Shown here: positions 16,897 through 26,799 of the stretch, piece by piece
How the letters are laid out: each line of letters begins with the position of its first letter
Position numbering within the stretch: position 1 is the first letter of the stretch
Source of the DNA: Marinobacterium aestuarii
Lineage (GTDB): Bacteria > Pseudomonadota > Gammaproteobacteria > Pseudomonadales > Balneatricaceae
Direction: 5' to 3'
DNA: 64,000 nucleotides
Assembly (NCBI RefSeq): GCF_001651805.1
Contig: NZ_CP015839.1
Coordinates: forward strand, 1,550,001-1,614,000
Made by a program: the position numbers and the translations under genes
Notes under the pieces: generated by a model
The model's input: only the letters and a program-made list of their open reading frames with translations
Told to the model about the DNA's origin: nothing
The model's database searches: none

Positions 16897-18885
16897 TTAG
16901 CTCTGACGCAGGCCGAGATCGCGCAGGCGCTTGTAAAGGGTGTTGCGGCTGATGCCAAGCGCCTTGGCAGTGCGGGATATATTGCCCTCATGCAGGCTGT
17001 AGGCCGCCAGTGTCTCGTCTGTCGAGGTTGCATCCTGCGCTGGCGCCGCTGCTGTGCTTGCAGGCCAAGGGGCGGCTTCTTTCTCCGGCAGGGTGCGAGT
17101 CGTTAGCGTGTTTACCGGCGCGCTGCCCGTGGGCTCGGGCAGGGCATTACGCTGCTGTTCTATATCCTGAAAGAAGTCATCGGGCAGGTGCCAGGGCTCG
17201 ATAGCATCCTCGTCCGCCATCGCCAGGGCAATCTGCAGAACACTGATCAGCTGGCGAATGTTGCCGGGCCAGGGGTGCTGGTCGAACAGGTTGAGTAATT
17301 CCTCGGACAGGGGCGCGCTCTGGCTGGGGTCGCGGTGCATCAGGTGCACCTGCTGGAAGAGATTTCGCCGGTCGGTGCGTTCGCGCAGCGGCGGCAGCTC
17401 GATATTCAAACCGGTGACGCGGTAGTATAAGTCCTGGCGAAAGAGCCCCTCCTGCACCTGGCTGCGCAGGCAGCGGTTGGTGGCGGAAACGAGCTTGATG
17501 TCCACCGGGTAGGACTCGGTGGAGCCCAGCGGGGTGACCTTGCGTTCCTGCAGCACGCGCAGCAGTCTCGCCTGGGCCTGGAGTGGCATTTCGCCGATTT
17601 CATCAAGAAAGAGCGTGCCCTTGTGCGCCTTGCGAATCAGGCCGATGGCGCCCTTGTTGCTGGCCCCGGTAAAGGCCCCTTTTTCATAGCCAAACAGCTC
17701 GGACTCCACCAGCTCGCCTGGAATGGCGGCGCAGTTGACCGCCACCAGTGCAAAGCGGCTGCGCGAGCTGTGCTGGTGCAGCGCCTTGACGAACACTTCC
17801 TTGCCGACGCCGGTTTCGCCGTGGATCAGAATGGGGATGTCCTTTTCGATAATACGTTCGGCCTGGCGTACGCAGCGATCAACGCGGGCATCGCCGTACC
17901 CGATCTGGTCCAGTCCGATGACGCCATTGCCGGCAGTCGGTGCTGTGCGGTTGTCGCCCGACGGACTGCCTGGCGGGGTGCTGTTGCCATCGGCTTTGTG
18001 CTGGCGAAAATCCACCGCCTGAATCACCCGTTCTATGGGTCTTTTGACCACGCCGTACATATGATGCTGGCCGGGGGTTCTGAGCTGCAGCGGCTGCAAT
18101 TCGGGCTGGTTTTTAAGCTCGCGCAGGGGGCAATCGAACAGCTGGCTGATGCTGACCAGTGCCAGGTCGTACCCCAGCAGCAGCTCGGCGCGCCTGTTGG
18201 CTGAAATAATGGTGCCTTCTTCGTTGAATACCAGCAGGCCGGACCACTGGCTGTCGAGGTTGTCCAGATTGGTATTGAAGGTGAGCAAGAAGTGTTCAGC
18301 GCCGAAAGTGTTGATGATGAGGCGATTTTCCACCGATTGTGACATCAGTTTGACCATGCCCAGGGTATGGGCCTGGGGCAGGTAGGCATCGCTGGAGACA
18401 TCCAGTACGCCCAACAGGTCGCGATTGACATCGAAAATGGGGGCCGCAGAGCCAATCATGAAACGGTTGGCTTTGAGGAAGTGTTCATCGCGCTGCACCT
18501 GCACCGCCTGACCGGAGGCGATGGCGGTGCCTATGGCATTGGTGCCGTGGGTCTTTTCGAGCCAGCTGGTGCCCTGCTGGAAAAAGGCCTTCTGGCGCTG
18601 GCCGACAAAGCGCTGATCACCCCAGCCATTGAGTACCTGACCGCGGCAGTCGGTAAGCAGAATCATGCATTTGCTGTTGGAGAGAATATTTTCATAGAAG
18701 GGTAGTACTTCCTGCCCGGTGGTGTGCACCAGTGAGTTGTGTTCCTCACGCAGTACCTTGCACTCGGAGCTGCCCAGTTGCTGCAGCCCGGGTTGGCTGT
18801 CGTGCTCCAGTCCGAACGAGCGGCAGCGGTCCCAGGAATCGAGGATCAGGCTGTCATGTTCGGTATCGCTGTTCGGAATGCGCAT
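16897..18885 (-). CDS. Sigma-54-dependent transcriptional activator, AcoR type
   Basis: A 662-residue bacterial enhancer-binding protein. The N-terminus has the AcoR-type start (DSWDRCRSFGL) and a GAF-like sensor (about 60-200), then a PAS-like segment (LLVFNEEGTIISANRRAELLLGYD). The AAA+ domain has the Walker A GETGVGKE (about residue 355), the sigma-54 contact loop GAFTGA (about 403) and Walker B GTLFLDEIGEMP. A C-terminal Fis-type HTH (NISRTAKALGISRNTLYKRL) ends it. It is divergent from the glpS operon, which has a -24/-12 promoter, so it probably activates that operon. An IS element now separates the two. The ligand is unknown; glycerol or a related alcohol is a guess. Confidence 0.9.
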   Translation of the reverse strand: MRIPNSDTEHDSLILDSWDRCRSFGLEHDSQPGLQQLGSSECKVLREEHNSLVHTTGQEVLPFYENILSNSKCMILLTDCRGQVLNGWGDQRFVGQRQKAFFQQGTSWLEKTHGTNAIGTAIASGQAVQVQRDEHFLKANRFMIGSAAPIFDVNRDLLGVLDVSSDAYLPQAHTLGMVKLMSQSVENRLIINTFGAEHFLLTFNTNLDNLDSQWSGLLVFNEEGTIISANRRAELLLGYDLALVSISQLFDCPLRELKNQPELQPLQLRTPGQHHMYGVVKRPIERVIQAVDFRQHKADGNSTPPGSPSGDNRTAPTAGNGVIGLDQIGYGDARVDRCVRQAERIIEKDIPILIHGETGVGKEVFVKALHQHSSRSRFALVAVNCAAIPGELVESELFGYEKGAFTGASNKGAIGLIRKAHKGTLFLDEIGEMPLQAQARLLRVLQERKVTPLGSTESYPVDIKLVSATNRCLRSQVQEGLFRQDLYYRVTGLNIELPPLRERTDRRNLFQQVHLMHRDPSQSAPLSEELLNLFDQHPWPGNIRQLISVLQIALAMADEDAIEPWHLPDDFFQDIEQQRNALPEPTGSAPVNTLTTRTLPEKEAAPWPASTAAAPAQDATSTDETLAAYSLHEGNISRTAKALGISRNTLYKRLRDLGLRQS

Positions 18886-18937
18886 GGGGTTGGCTCTTTA
18901 TTGTTTTTATAGTGTGCTGTTCAGCTGCGTCCTGATC

Positions 18938-18959
18938 TGGCAACAGTTTTCCGGACACA
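18938..18959. repeat. IS terminal inverted repeat, orfB side
   Basis: It begins TGGCAACAGTTTT and ends CCGGACACA, matching the other end of the IS at 19 of 22 positions. It begins 52 bp from the activator gene start. Confidence 0.85.
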
Positions 18960-18962
18960 TTT

Positions 18963-19420
18963 TCAAGCGGCTGCTCGTAGCGCTGATTCATAGTCCACAG
19001 GACTCATGTAATCATTGCTGGAGTGCAGTCGCACCCGGTTATAAAACACCTCGATGTACTCGAAGATGGCCTGCTTCGCGTCTTCCCGTGTCTTGAAGTC
19101 CTCGTGATAGATCAGCTCGGTCTTCAGGGTGTGAAAGAAGCTCTCTGCTGGGGCATTATCCCAACAATTTCCCTTGCGACTCATACTGCACCGGAAGTCA
19201 TGTTTCTTCAGCAAGCGCTGAAAACTATCAGAGGCATACTGGCTACCTCGGTCACTATGGACCAATAGTTTGGCACTTGGCCGCCGTTTCCAGATCGCCA
19301 TCTTCAGGGCGTCATTCACCAACGATGCCGGCATCCGCTTACCCATCGACCAACCCACAACAGCGCGCGAGCAAAGGTCAATAAAGACGGCCAGATAGAG
19401 CCATCCTTCCCGTGTCGGTA
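18963..19420 (-). CDS. IS3-family transposase OrfB, 3' exon
   Basis: This codes for the C-terminal half of the DDE integrase-type transposase: [18 protein letters not shown] carries the first-Asp context, [14 protein letters not shown] the second Asp, and the [18 protein letters not shown] segment the Glu. It ends [14 protein letters not shown]. The frame is open but begins inside the protein, because the intron lies directly upstream. When exon ends are joined across the intron, the sequence becomes GDITY-IPTREGW, as in intact relatives. It needs splicing to be expressed as full OrfB. Confidence 0.88.
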
Positions 19421-19471
19421 GTAGAGTAAGAGGCAAGGCGTAGTCAAACTATTTCCCTGCCTCTCCTCTCC

Positions 19472-19505
19472 GAACCGGACGTGCACCTTTCAGCGCATCC
19501 GGCTC
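19472..19505 (-). ncRNA. Group II intron domain V
   Basis: The 34-nt element starts GAGCCGGATGCG, has the GAAA loop and ends GTCCGGTTC, the standard domain V hairpin with the catalytic region. It lies between the maturase stop codon and the 3' splice site; the remaining 51 nt form domain VI. Confidence 0.92.
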
Positions 19506-19510
19506 TCCGT

Positions 19511-21034
19511 TCAACTGCTGGCGAGCGCCATAGCCACTTCAGTAAAACGCGAGGTATACGTGCTCTTGGGCGCTGTCCTCAGATAGGGGTTACCCTCTGG
19601 AAGACGCCACAGGAACCGTTTCTTGCCCTGTCCAACAAGTCGGTGCAGGACGGCACCACAGAGGTTGCCATGATTCGTTTTACCGTACAGTACCCAGGTC
19701 TTGCTTTGACCGGGTGCCGGGCGCTTGAACCAGTGGCGCATCAGTGGCTTGATTCGAGAACGGTACTTGCGGCCCAGCCAGTGGGCCAGTTTCCAGAACA
19801 CGACACCATCAATGTGACCGAATATTTTGGCCTTAAAATCAACGAACTTATAGAACGTCGACCAGCCTTTCAGTTTACGATTGATAGCTTCAACCATGTC
19901 GATTTTACTTTCACTATAATTGCCTGACAGCATGGCCGTCAGCGATGCCGCGAAGTTCTTAGCCTTCTCTCGAGGGACCGTCGAGACCACCCGCATATCA
20001 CCGTAACGGCTGCGTTTACGGATGATTCGATGTCCCAGAAAGACAAAGCCGTCATTCACATGGGTAATCTTGGTTTTGTCCATGTTCAGTGTCAGCTTCA
20101 GCCTCCCTTCGAGCACGCTCCGGCACTCCTCCCGGATCGCTTCAGCTTGTGCTTTAGTCCCTTTGACAATGAGTACAAAGTCATCGGCATAACGACAGTA
20201 AGCAACAGCGGGTTTCCAGTGCCAATTCTCCCGGATGGCCGTACTTCGACCGATCTGGATACTGCGGTTCCAGTACAATCGGTCATTGCGGGCTTTCTTG
20301 CTCAGGTAGCGTCCATGCAGATACTGGTCAAACTCATGTAGCATGATATTCGACAACAGCGGCGATATAACGCCCCCTTGGGGTACCCCTTCGCTGGCAG
20401 CCCGAAAGAGTCCGGCATCAATGTGCCCAGCTTTGATAAAACGCCATAGCAGCACTAAGAACCGATTATCTTTGATTCTGCGCCGTACAGCCTTCATCAG
20501 GAGGCGATGATGCACGGTATCGAAGTAACTGGACAGGTCACCCTCTATGACCCAGCGCCCCCTTGTCGCGGTACTGTCTGTGAGCTGTAATTTCACAGTA
20601 CGGATGGCATGGTGGACACTGCGTTCAGGTCGGAAACCATACGAGAGCGTATGAAAATCACTCTCCCAGATGGGTTCCATCGCCATGAGCATCGCTCGTT
20701 GAACGATGCGGTCTCTGAGGGTTGGGATGCCCAGTGGCCGTTGCGTACCATTGGCCTTGGGAATGTAAACCCGGCGGGCCGGTAGCGGTTGGTAGGCACC
20801 CGAGAGGAGCTCCCCCCGAAGTGTCTCCAGGATTTCTGGCAGCGTGGCAAGTAGCGTCGCTTTGCCCACCCCATCAACGCCAGGCGTATGTGCGCCTTTG
20901 GAAGACAGGGTAATACGGGCGGCTTCAGCCAACCAGCCAGGCTGTGCTATCAGGCGCAACAAACGGTCAACTCGTCGAGTGGGGTCCGCTGTCGTCCATG
21001 TGGCCAGCTTGCATTGCATTTCGCTGATTATCAA
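19511..21034 (-). CDS. ltrA: Group II intron reverse transcriptase/maturase
   Basis: A 507-residue intact intron-encoded protein. The RT blocks are present: RPLGIPTLRDRIVQRAM, YGFRPERSVHHAI, GDLSSYFDTVHH, GVPQGGVISPLLSNIMLHEFD and the active site CRYADDFVL (about residue 281). They are followed by thumb and maturase X regions (INRKLKGWSTFYKF). No C-terminal HNH endonuclease zinc motif is seen, so it is an En-minus type that may use replication forks or nicked DNA for priming. No frameshift is evident, so it may be active. Start choice (21034 or ATG at 21019) is uncertain. Confidence 0.93.
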   Translation of the reverse strand: MIISEMQCKLATWTTADPTRRVDRLLRLIAQPGWLAEAARITLSSKGAHTPGVDGVGKATLLATLPEILETLRGELLSGAYQPLPARRVYIPKANGTQRPLGIPTLRDRIVQRAMLMAMEPIWESDFHTLSYGFRPERSVHHAIRTVKLQLTDSTATRGRWVIEGDLSSYFDTVHHRLLMKAVRRRIKDNRFLVLLWRFIKAGHIDAGLFRAASEGVPQGGVISPLLSNIMLHEFDQYLHGRYLSKKARNDRLYWNRSIQIGRSTAIRENWHWKPAVAYCRYADDFVLIVKGTKAQAEAIREECRSVLEGRLKLTLNMDKTKITHVNDGFVFLGHRIIRKRSRYGDMRVVSTVPREKAKNFAASLTAMLSGNYSESKIDMVEAINRKLKGWSTFYKFVDFKAKIFGHIDGVVFWKLAHWLGRKYRSRIKPLMRHWFKRPAPGQSKTWVLYGKTNHGNLCGAVLHRLVGQGKKRFLWRLPEGNPYLRTAPKSTYTSRFTEVAMALASS

Positions 21035-21693
21035 AGGTCTTCACCCTGTTAGGTCAGGTAGTTTGCTTGGCAAACACATTCAAACTGCTCCCCTTCGCCA
21101 TGTAATGAGCTTTCCCCATCGCGGACTACTACGGAAGCTCCGTCAGTCAATGCGGCATCGGCGTCATGCCACCTTGGCATCCGACATTGACCTTCCCCGG
21201 TTCATCTATCTGGACTCAAACATGTTGAGGAGGCTGCCCATCGCACTCTTTATCCTTGCGTGCTGCAAGTTGACAGAAAGCAGCAGTCCCGTCTGTGATG
21301 GATTCTGCTGTCCCGGAACCCGTCATATTTGTACGGTTCCTTCGGTCGGCAGCGCTTACATGTCAAACTGCCTTCCCTTTCTGTACGGCTTATCAGATCA
21401 CGTAAGCCGTGGTGACATTTCAACCCCCAGAGGCGGATGAATGGGTTCATGTTCTTCAGCCTTTCAACATTTAGCCTTGAGGATCATCTTGGCTTAGTGA
21501 TCTCGCCTCAATCCCCGTTGTCAGCGGGTTACATCACCCTGCGGGCATACCGCAGGTCACTGCCGCTCAGGCTCACCACCGTCACAGTCGATGGGGTAAC
21601 GCGAAAATTACTGTCCTGATATTTCCGCCTAACATTCCAGATAGACTCGTGGTTCGTTTAAGCATCCTTGCTCGCCCCGAACTCCGGGCACAC

Positions 21694-22132
21694 TGTAGGT
21701 GATGTCGCCGACATAGGCCTGATCCGGCTTCTCAGCTGAGAAGTTGCGATTCAGAAGGTTCGGAGCGATCGGCTTGTCGTGCTTCGAGTTCGTGGTCGCT
21801 TTGAATTTTCGCCGTGTCTTGCACTCAAGGCCTTCTTCTTTCATCAATCGGGCAATCCGGCGACGGCTGACCGTCTCATCCGCTCCAGCCAGAGCCTGCT
21901 GGATACGTCGTGTTCCATAGGTTGCGCGGCTTACGTCGTGCTGTTCACGTATCTTGGCCTTCAACGCCTCGTCCTGCTGATCTCTTTGGCTGGGCGGCCT
22001 TGACCGCCACTCGTAATAGCCACTGCGGGATACCTCAAACACCCGGCACATCAGGGCAGTGTTGAACGCACCCTGTTGAGCCTCAATGAAGGCGTACCTC
22101 AGCGAGATTCCTTGGCGAAGAAGGCGGCCGCC
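21694..22132 (-). CDS. IS3-family transposase OrfB, 5' exon (read by -1 frameshift)
   Basis: The N-terminal part of OrfB, with MCRVFEVSRSGYYEWRSRPPS (HTH_21-type), TYGTRRIQQALAG and the start of the integrase core AYVGDITY. An internal ATG lies at 22051, but the frame is open back to the A6G slippery site in orfA, as in other IS3 elements that make OrfAB by -1 frameshifting. Without splicing, translation reads into the intron and stops at about 21629. It is thus interrupted but recoverable by intron removal. Confidence 0.85.
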
Positions 22133-22398
22133 TTTTTTAGCAGCTCACGCTCCTCTTTGAGTCGGGCATTATCTCGCCGCAGTTTTTTCAACTCATCATA
22201 CAGATGCTGATCATCCACCTGGTTACCGGAACTGACATCCTGCTTACCGTGATACTTGCGGATCCAGGTATGCAGCGTGTTAACGTTGACACCGAGCTCT
22301 CTGGCGGTCTGGCTGATAGATTGATCCGACTCTACCGCCAGCTTGACGGCGGCTTCTCTGAACTCAGCTGTATAAGAATTGGTTTTGTTCTGATTCAT
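22099..22398 (-). CDS. IS3-family transposase OrfA
   Basis: A 99-residue protein with an N-terminal HTH (YTAEFREAAVKLAVESDQSISQTARELGVNVNTLHTWIRKY, spread over residues 8-47) and a C-terminal leucine-rich coiled coil (DELKKLRRDNARLKEERELLKKA). It binds the IS ends and helps multimerise the transposase. The ATG at 22398 is chosen over the GTG three codons upstream by similarity to relatives. Confidence 0.92.
   Translation of the reverse strand: MNQNKTNSYTAEFREAAVKLAVESDQSISQTARELGVNVNTLHTWIRKYHGKQDVSSGNQVDDQHLYDELKKLRRDNARLKEERELLKKAAAFFAKESR
22133..22139 (-). promoter_or_regulatory. Programmed -1 frameshift site in orfA
   Basis: On the minus strand CTGCTAAAAAAGGCG contains the A AAA AAG heptamer in the orfA reading frame (leucine-lysine-lysine). 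It is the standard IS3-family slippery sequence for making the OrfAB fusion transposase. Confidence 0.75.
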
Positions 22399-22438
22399 GA
22401 CACACACCTTTATGGGCAGGTGATCTTACCTGCGTCTG

Positions 22439-22460
22439 TGTGTCCGGGAAACTATAGCCA
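22439..22460. repeat. IS terminal inverted repeat, orfA side
   Basis: On the minus strand it begins TGGCTATAGTTTC and ends CCGGACACA, the partner of the repeat at 18938-18959. Confidence 0.85.
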
Positions 22461-22527
22461 CTTCATCCCTGCCCGGTGTTCCCCGGTGCCCTGTTCAGTC
22501 TGTGACAGGGTTGAACAGGGCGTTGAG

Positions 22528-22563
22528 TGTTCAATCATCTGTTCAATTGACTGTTCAGTCAAC
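22528..22563. promoter_or_regulatory. Three phased TGTTCA repeats, candidate upstream activator sites
   Basis: TGTTCA occurs at 22528, 22540 and 22552, each in a 12-bp unit (TGTTCAATCATC, TGTTCAATTGAC, TGTTCAGTCAAC). Further copies lie at 22492 and, inverted, at 22513-22518. The block is 120-160 bp upstream of the -24/-12 promoter, a usual distance for enhancer-binding sites. Another TGTTCA is at 18918-18923, next to the activator start on the other side of the IS. Binding by the AcoR-type protein is inferred. Confidence 0.5.
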
Positions 22564-22574
22564 AGTGTTTTGAA

Positions 22575-22602
22575 TATAAATGTTCGAAGTCGAACATTTA
22601 TA
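22575..22602. promoter_or_regulatory. GlpR operator-like 28-bp perfect palindrome before glpS
   Basis: Arms of 13 bp (TATAAATGTTCGA and TCGAACATTTATA) flank a central AG. The inner part AATGTTCG-N4-type CGAACATT fits the GlpR operator consensus closely and shares TTCG-N4-CGAA with the glpD site. It lies about 85 bp upstream of the -24/-12 promoter. Confidence 0.75.
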
Positions 22603-22684
22603 CTCATGAGGTGTTTTTGATTATTTTACTAATTATCGTTAAAAAACATATAGTTGTAATTTTATTTGGTACGTTTTTGTACTT

Positions 22685-22700
22685 TGGCACGATGTTCGCT
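22685..22700 (+). promoter_or_regulatory. Sigma-54 (-24/-12) promoter of the glycerol ABC operon
   Basis: TGGCACGATGTTCGCT matches the TGGCACG-N4-TTGCW consensus with one change (TCGC for TTGC), and the GG to GC spacing is exactly 10 bp. It lies about 100 bp upstream of the glpS start. An AcoR-type sigma-54 activator is encoded on the far side of the IS, which supports the call. Confidence 0.75.
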
Positions 22701-22704
22701 TTCC

Positions 22705-22724
22705 TTTGTTCGTATTCGAAAAAG
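22705..22724. promoter_or_regulatory. Second GlpR operator-like site at the glpS promoter
   Basis: TTTGTTCGTATTCGAAAAAG has the core TTCG-N4-CGAA. It overlaps the expected transcription start of the -24/-12 promoter, a position suited to repression. Confidence 0.6.
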
Positions 22725-22799
22725 CTGTGAGCCGCAGAGTTCGCAGTGCACCGGCCGCCTGAGCAGGCAGCCATGACAATAAGAACAAGGGACGACACT

Positions 22800-23903
22800 A
22801 TGTCGCTAACACTGGAAAACATCACACGGGTGGTGGATGGCGTGCCATTCATCAGCGATGCGAATATCAGCTTCGAACCCGGATCTTTCAATGTCCTGCT
22901 GGGCCACACCCTGGCCGGCAAAACCTCTCTGATGCGACTGATGGCCGGGCTCGATAAACCGACCCAGGGCCGAGTGCTGATGGACGGCGCCGATGTCACC
23001 GGCATGCCGGTGCAGCAGCGCAATGTCTCCATGGTTTACCAGCAGTTCATTAACTACCCCAACCTGACGGTACGGGAAAATATAGCCTCGCCACTGCGTT
23101 TGTCGAAAATGCCGGAATCCCAGATCAAAAAGCGTGTTGATGAAACGGCGGCCATGTTGCGCATCGATCCCTTTATGGATCGCCTGCCACTGGAACTCTC
23201 CGGCGGGCAGCAGCAGCGCACCGCCATGGCGCGGGCGCTGGTGAAGGATGCCAGCCTGATACTGTTTGACGAACCCCTGGTGAACCTGGATTACAAGCTG
23301 CGCGAAGAGCTGCGCATGGAGCTGCGTGAGCTGTTCAAGGAGCGTCGCTCCATCGCCATCTATGCCACCACCGAGCCCAACGAAGCGCTGGCGCTGGGGG
23401 GCACCACCACCCTGTTGCATGAGGGCCGTATTATTCAGTCGGGCCCGGTGAATGCTGTTTACCGTCAGCCGGTGAACGTGACCTCGGCGGCGCTGTTCAG
23501 CGAGCCGCCCATCAACCTGCTGGGCGGTCGCGTCTCCGAGACGGAAGTCACCTTCGATGAATACGCCCACTTTCCGCTCAACCAGGATCTGCGCGATCTG
23601 ACACCCGGTGACTACAGCTTCGGTGTGCGCCCCAGCCATATCGGCCTGGTGCCGCGCAATGACGATGACCTGGAGCTGGCCATGCAGGTCGAGCTGGCGG
23701 AAATCAGTGGCTCCGAAACCTTCATGCACGTCAAGAACCGCCACTTTAGCCTGGTATTGCAGCTGTCGGGGGTACACGAATACCGCACCGATGCGCCGAT
23801 CAAGGTGTATCTGCCAACCCACAAGCTGTTCGTGTTCGACAAGAGTGGCGCCATGCTGCAGGCACCGACGCGTCTGGTCCAGGGGGCTGCCAACCATGTG
23901 TGA
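22800..23903 (+). CDS. glpS: Glycerol ABC transporter ATP-binding protein GlpS
   Basis: A 367-residue MalK/UgpC-type ATPase: Walker A in LGHTLAGKTSLM (a variant P-loop, GHTLAGKT), Q-loop MVYQQFINYPNLT, signature LSGGQQQRTAMARAL, Walker B LILFDEPLVNLD and a C-terminal TOBE/OB regulatory domain. Two different ATPases (GlpS and GlpT) power the glycerol transporter described in Rhizobium leguminosarum, and the same order appears here. The ATG at 22800 follows a purine-rich AAGGGACG. The frame is open upstream, but the protein begins like relatives (MSLTLENITRVVD). Confidence 0.9.
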   Translation: MSLTLENITRVVDGVPFISDANISFEPGSFNVLLGHTLAGKTSLMRLMAGLDKPTQGRVLMDGADVTGMPVQQRNVSMVYQQFINYPNLTVRENIASPLRLSKMPESQIKKRVDETAAMLRIDPFMDRLPLELSGGQQQRTAMARALVKDASLILFDEPLVNLDYKLREELRMELRELFKERRSIAIYATTEPNEALALGGTTTLLHEGRIIQSGPVNAVYRQPVNVTSAALFSEPPINLLGGRVSETEVTFDEYAHFPLNQDLRDLTPGDYSFGVRPSHIGLVPRNDDDLELAMQVELAEISGSETFMHVKNRHFSLVLQLSGVHEYRTDAPIKVYLPTHKLFVFDKSGAMLQAPTRLVQGAANHV

Positions 23904-24004
23904 AAAAAATCTGAAATCCTGTGCGGACAGCGCCACGAGGGCGCGAGTCGCTGCACGGCTATCGGCGACACCCGAAGTCCGCCCGGCGCAGGGGGTAGCT
24001 AACC

Positions 24005-25101
24005 ATGGCTGAGATACACCTGAAATCACTCGCCCACAGCTACAGTGACAAACCCACAAGCCCTTCGGACTACGCGATTCGGGAAATGGACCATGTCTGG
24101 CACCAGGGTGGCGCCTATGCGCTGCTGGGCCCGTCCGGCTGCGGCAAGAGTACCCTGCTGAACATCATTTCCGGTCTGCTGGCACCGTCCGAGGGCGAGG
24201 TGCTGTTCGACAATGTGCGCGTCAATGAACTCTCTCCCAAGGATCGCAATATCGCCCAGGTGTTCCAGTTCCCGGTGATCTACGACTCCATGACGGTGTT
24301 CGACAACCTGGCCTTCCCGTTGCGCAATGCCAAGGTACCGGAGCCCAAGGTGCGGGCCAAGGTGAATGAAGTCGCCGAGATTCTGGAGCTGCACCCGGTG
24401 CTGCACAACAAGGCCAAGAACCTGACCGCCGACGAAAAGCAGAAGGTGTCCATGGGACGTGGCCTGGTGCGGGACGATGTCTCGGCCATCCTGTTCGATG
24501 AGCCCCTGACCGTGATCGACCCGCACCTGAAATGGAAGCTGCGCCGCAAGCTCAAGCAGATCCATGAGCAGTTCAATATCACCATGGTGTACGTGACCCA
24601 CGACCAGCTGGAGGCCTCGACCTTCGCCGACAAGATTGCGGTGATGTACGGCGGCCAGATCGTGCAGTTCGGCACGCCGCGGGAGCTGTTCGAGTCGCCC
24701 AACCATACCTTCGTGGGCTTTTTTATCGGCAGTCCCGGCATGAACCTGATCGAGGTGCGCCGCTGTGAAGGCGGGGTCAGTTTCGATGGTTTCAAGGTGC
24801 CGCTCAGCGATGAGCTGAACGAGCACCTCGCACTGGTGCCCAGCGACAACCTCAAGATCGGTATCCGCCCCGAGTTCGTGCATATCTGGGATGGTCCCAC
24901 CGATGATGCCTTCGAGGCCCAGGTGCAGCACACCGAAGACCTTGGCACCTACAAGATCGTCACCTTCGAGCTGGGCGGGCAGACGCTCAAGGCCCGCATG
25001 GATGAAGACCGCGAAGTGCCCAATGGTCGTGCCTATGTGAGTTTCCCGCAGCAGTGGCTGAAGCTCTATATCGATGAGTTCCTGTTTGAGGAGCAAGCCC
25101 G

Positions 25102-25105
<4 letters not shown>
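24005..25105 (+). CDS. glpT: Glycerol ABC transporter ATP-binding protein GlpT
   Basis: A 366-residue second ATPase of the transporter. Walker A is LGPSGCGKSTLL. The signature loop is degenerate (LTADEKQKVSMGRGL instead of LSGGQ), Walker B is ILFDEPLTVID, and the switch His is in YVTHDQLEA; a TOBE-type C-terminus follows. A degenerate signature in one of two ATPases suggests an asymmetric heterodimer, inferred from the motif. It starts 101 bp after glpS, in a gap holding a diverged copy of its own start, and overlaps glpP by 4 bp. The symbol denotes the ABC subunit, not the glycerol-3-phosphate antiporter of E. coli. Confidence 0.9.
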
Positions 25106-25971
<866 letters not shown>

Positions 25972-25981
25972 GGCCCGAATC

Positions 25982-26788
<807 letters not shown>

Positions 26789-26799
26789 GGAGACGAATA

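Larger units (their letters stand above)
19421..21693 (-). mobile_element. Group II intron inserted in the transposase gene
   Basis: On the minus strand the intron begins GTGTGCCCGG (5' GUGYG rule) at 21693 and ends CTCTAC (3' AY rule) at 19421. It is 2273 bp. About 660 bp of ribozyme sequence (domains I-III) precede the maturase ORF in domain IV, and domains V and VI follow. It lies in sense orientation, and the exon junction TACA/TACC restores the orfB reading frame exactly. Boundaries are inferred from the consensus ends and protein frame; the precise base could move by one or two. Confidence 0.88.
18938..22460 (-). mobile_element. IS3-family insertion sequence carrying a group II intron
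   Basis: The element is 3523 bp. Its ends are 22-bp inverted repeats (18938-18959 and 22439-22460) that agree at 19 positions, start TGGC and share CCGGACACA at the inner side. It encodes orfA and orfB transposase parts on the minus strand. Removing the 2273 bp intron leaves 1250 bp, the usual size of an IS3-family element. No direct target duplication is seen at the flanks (gatc before, cttc after). It lies between the sigma-54 activator and the glpS promoter. Confidence 0.9.

Noticed and set aside
22528-22563. CRISPR-like short repeats
   Set aside because: Units are only 12 bp without spacers; they fit protein-binding sites, not a CRISPR array.
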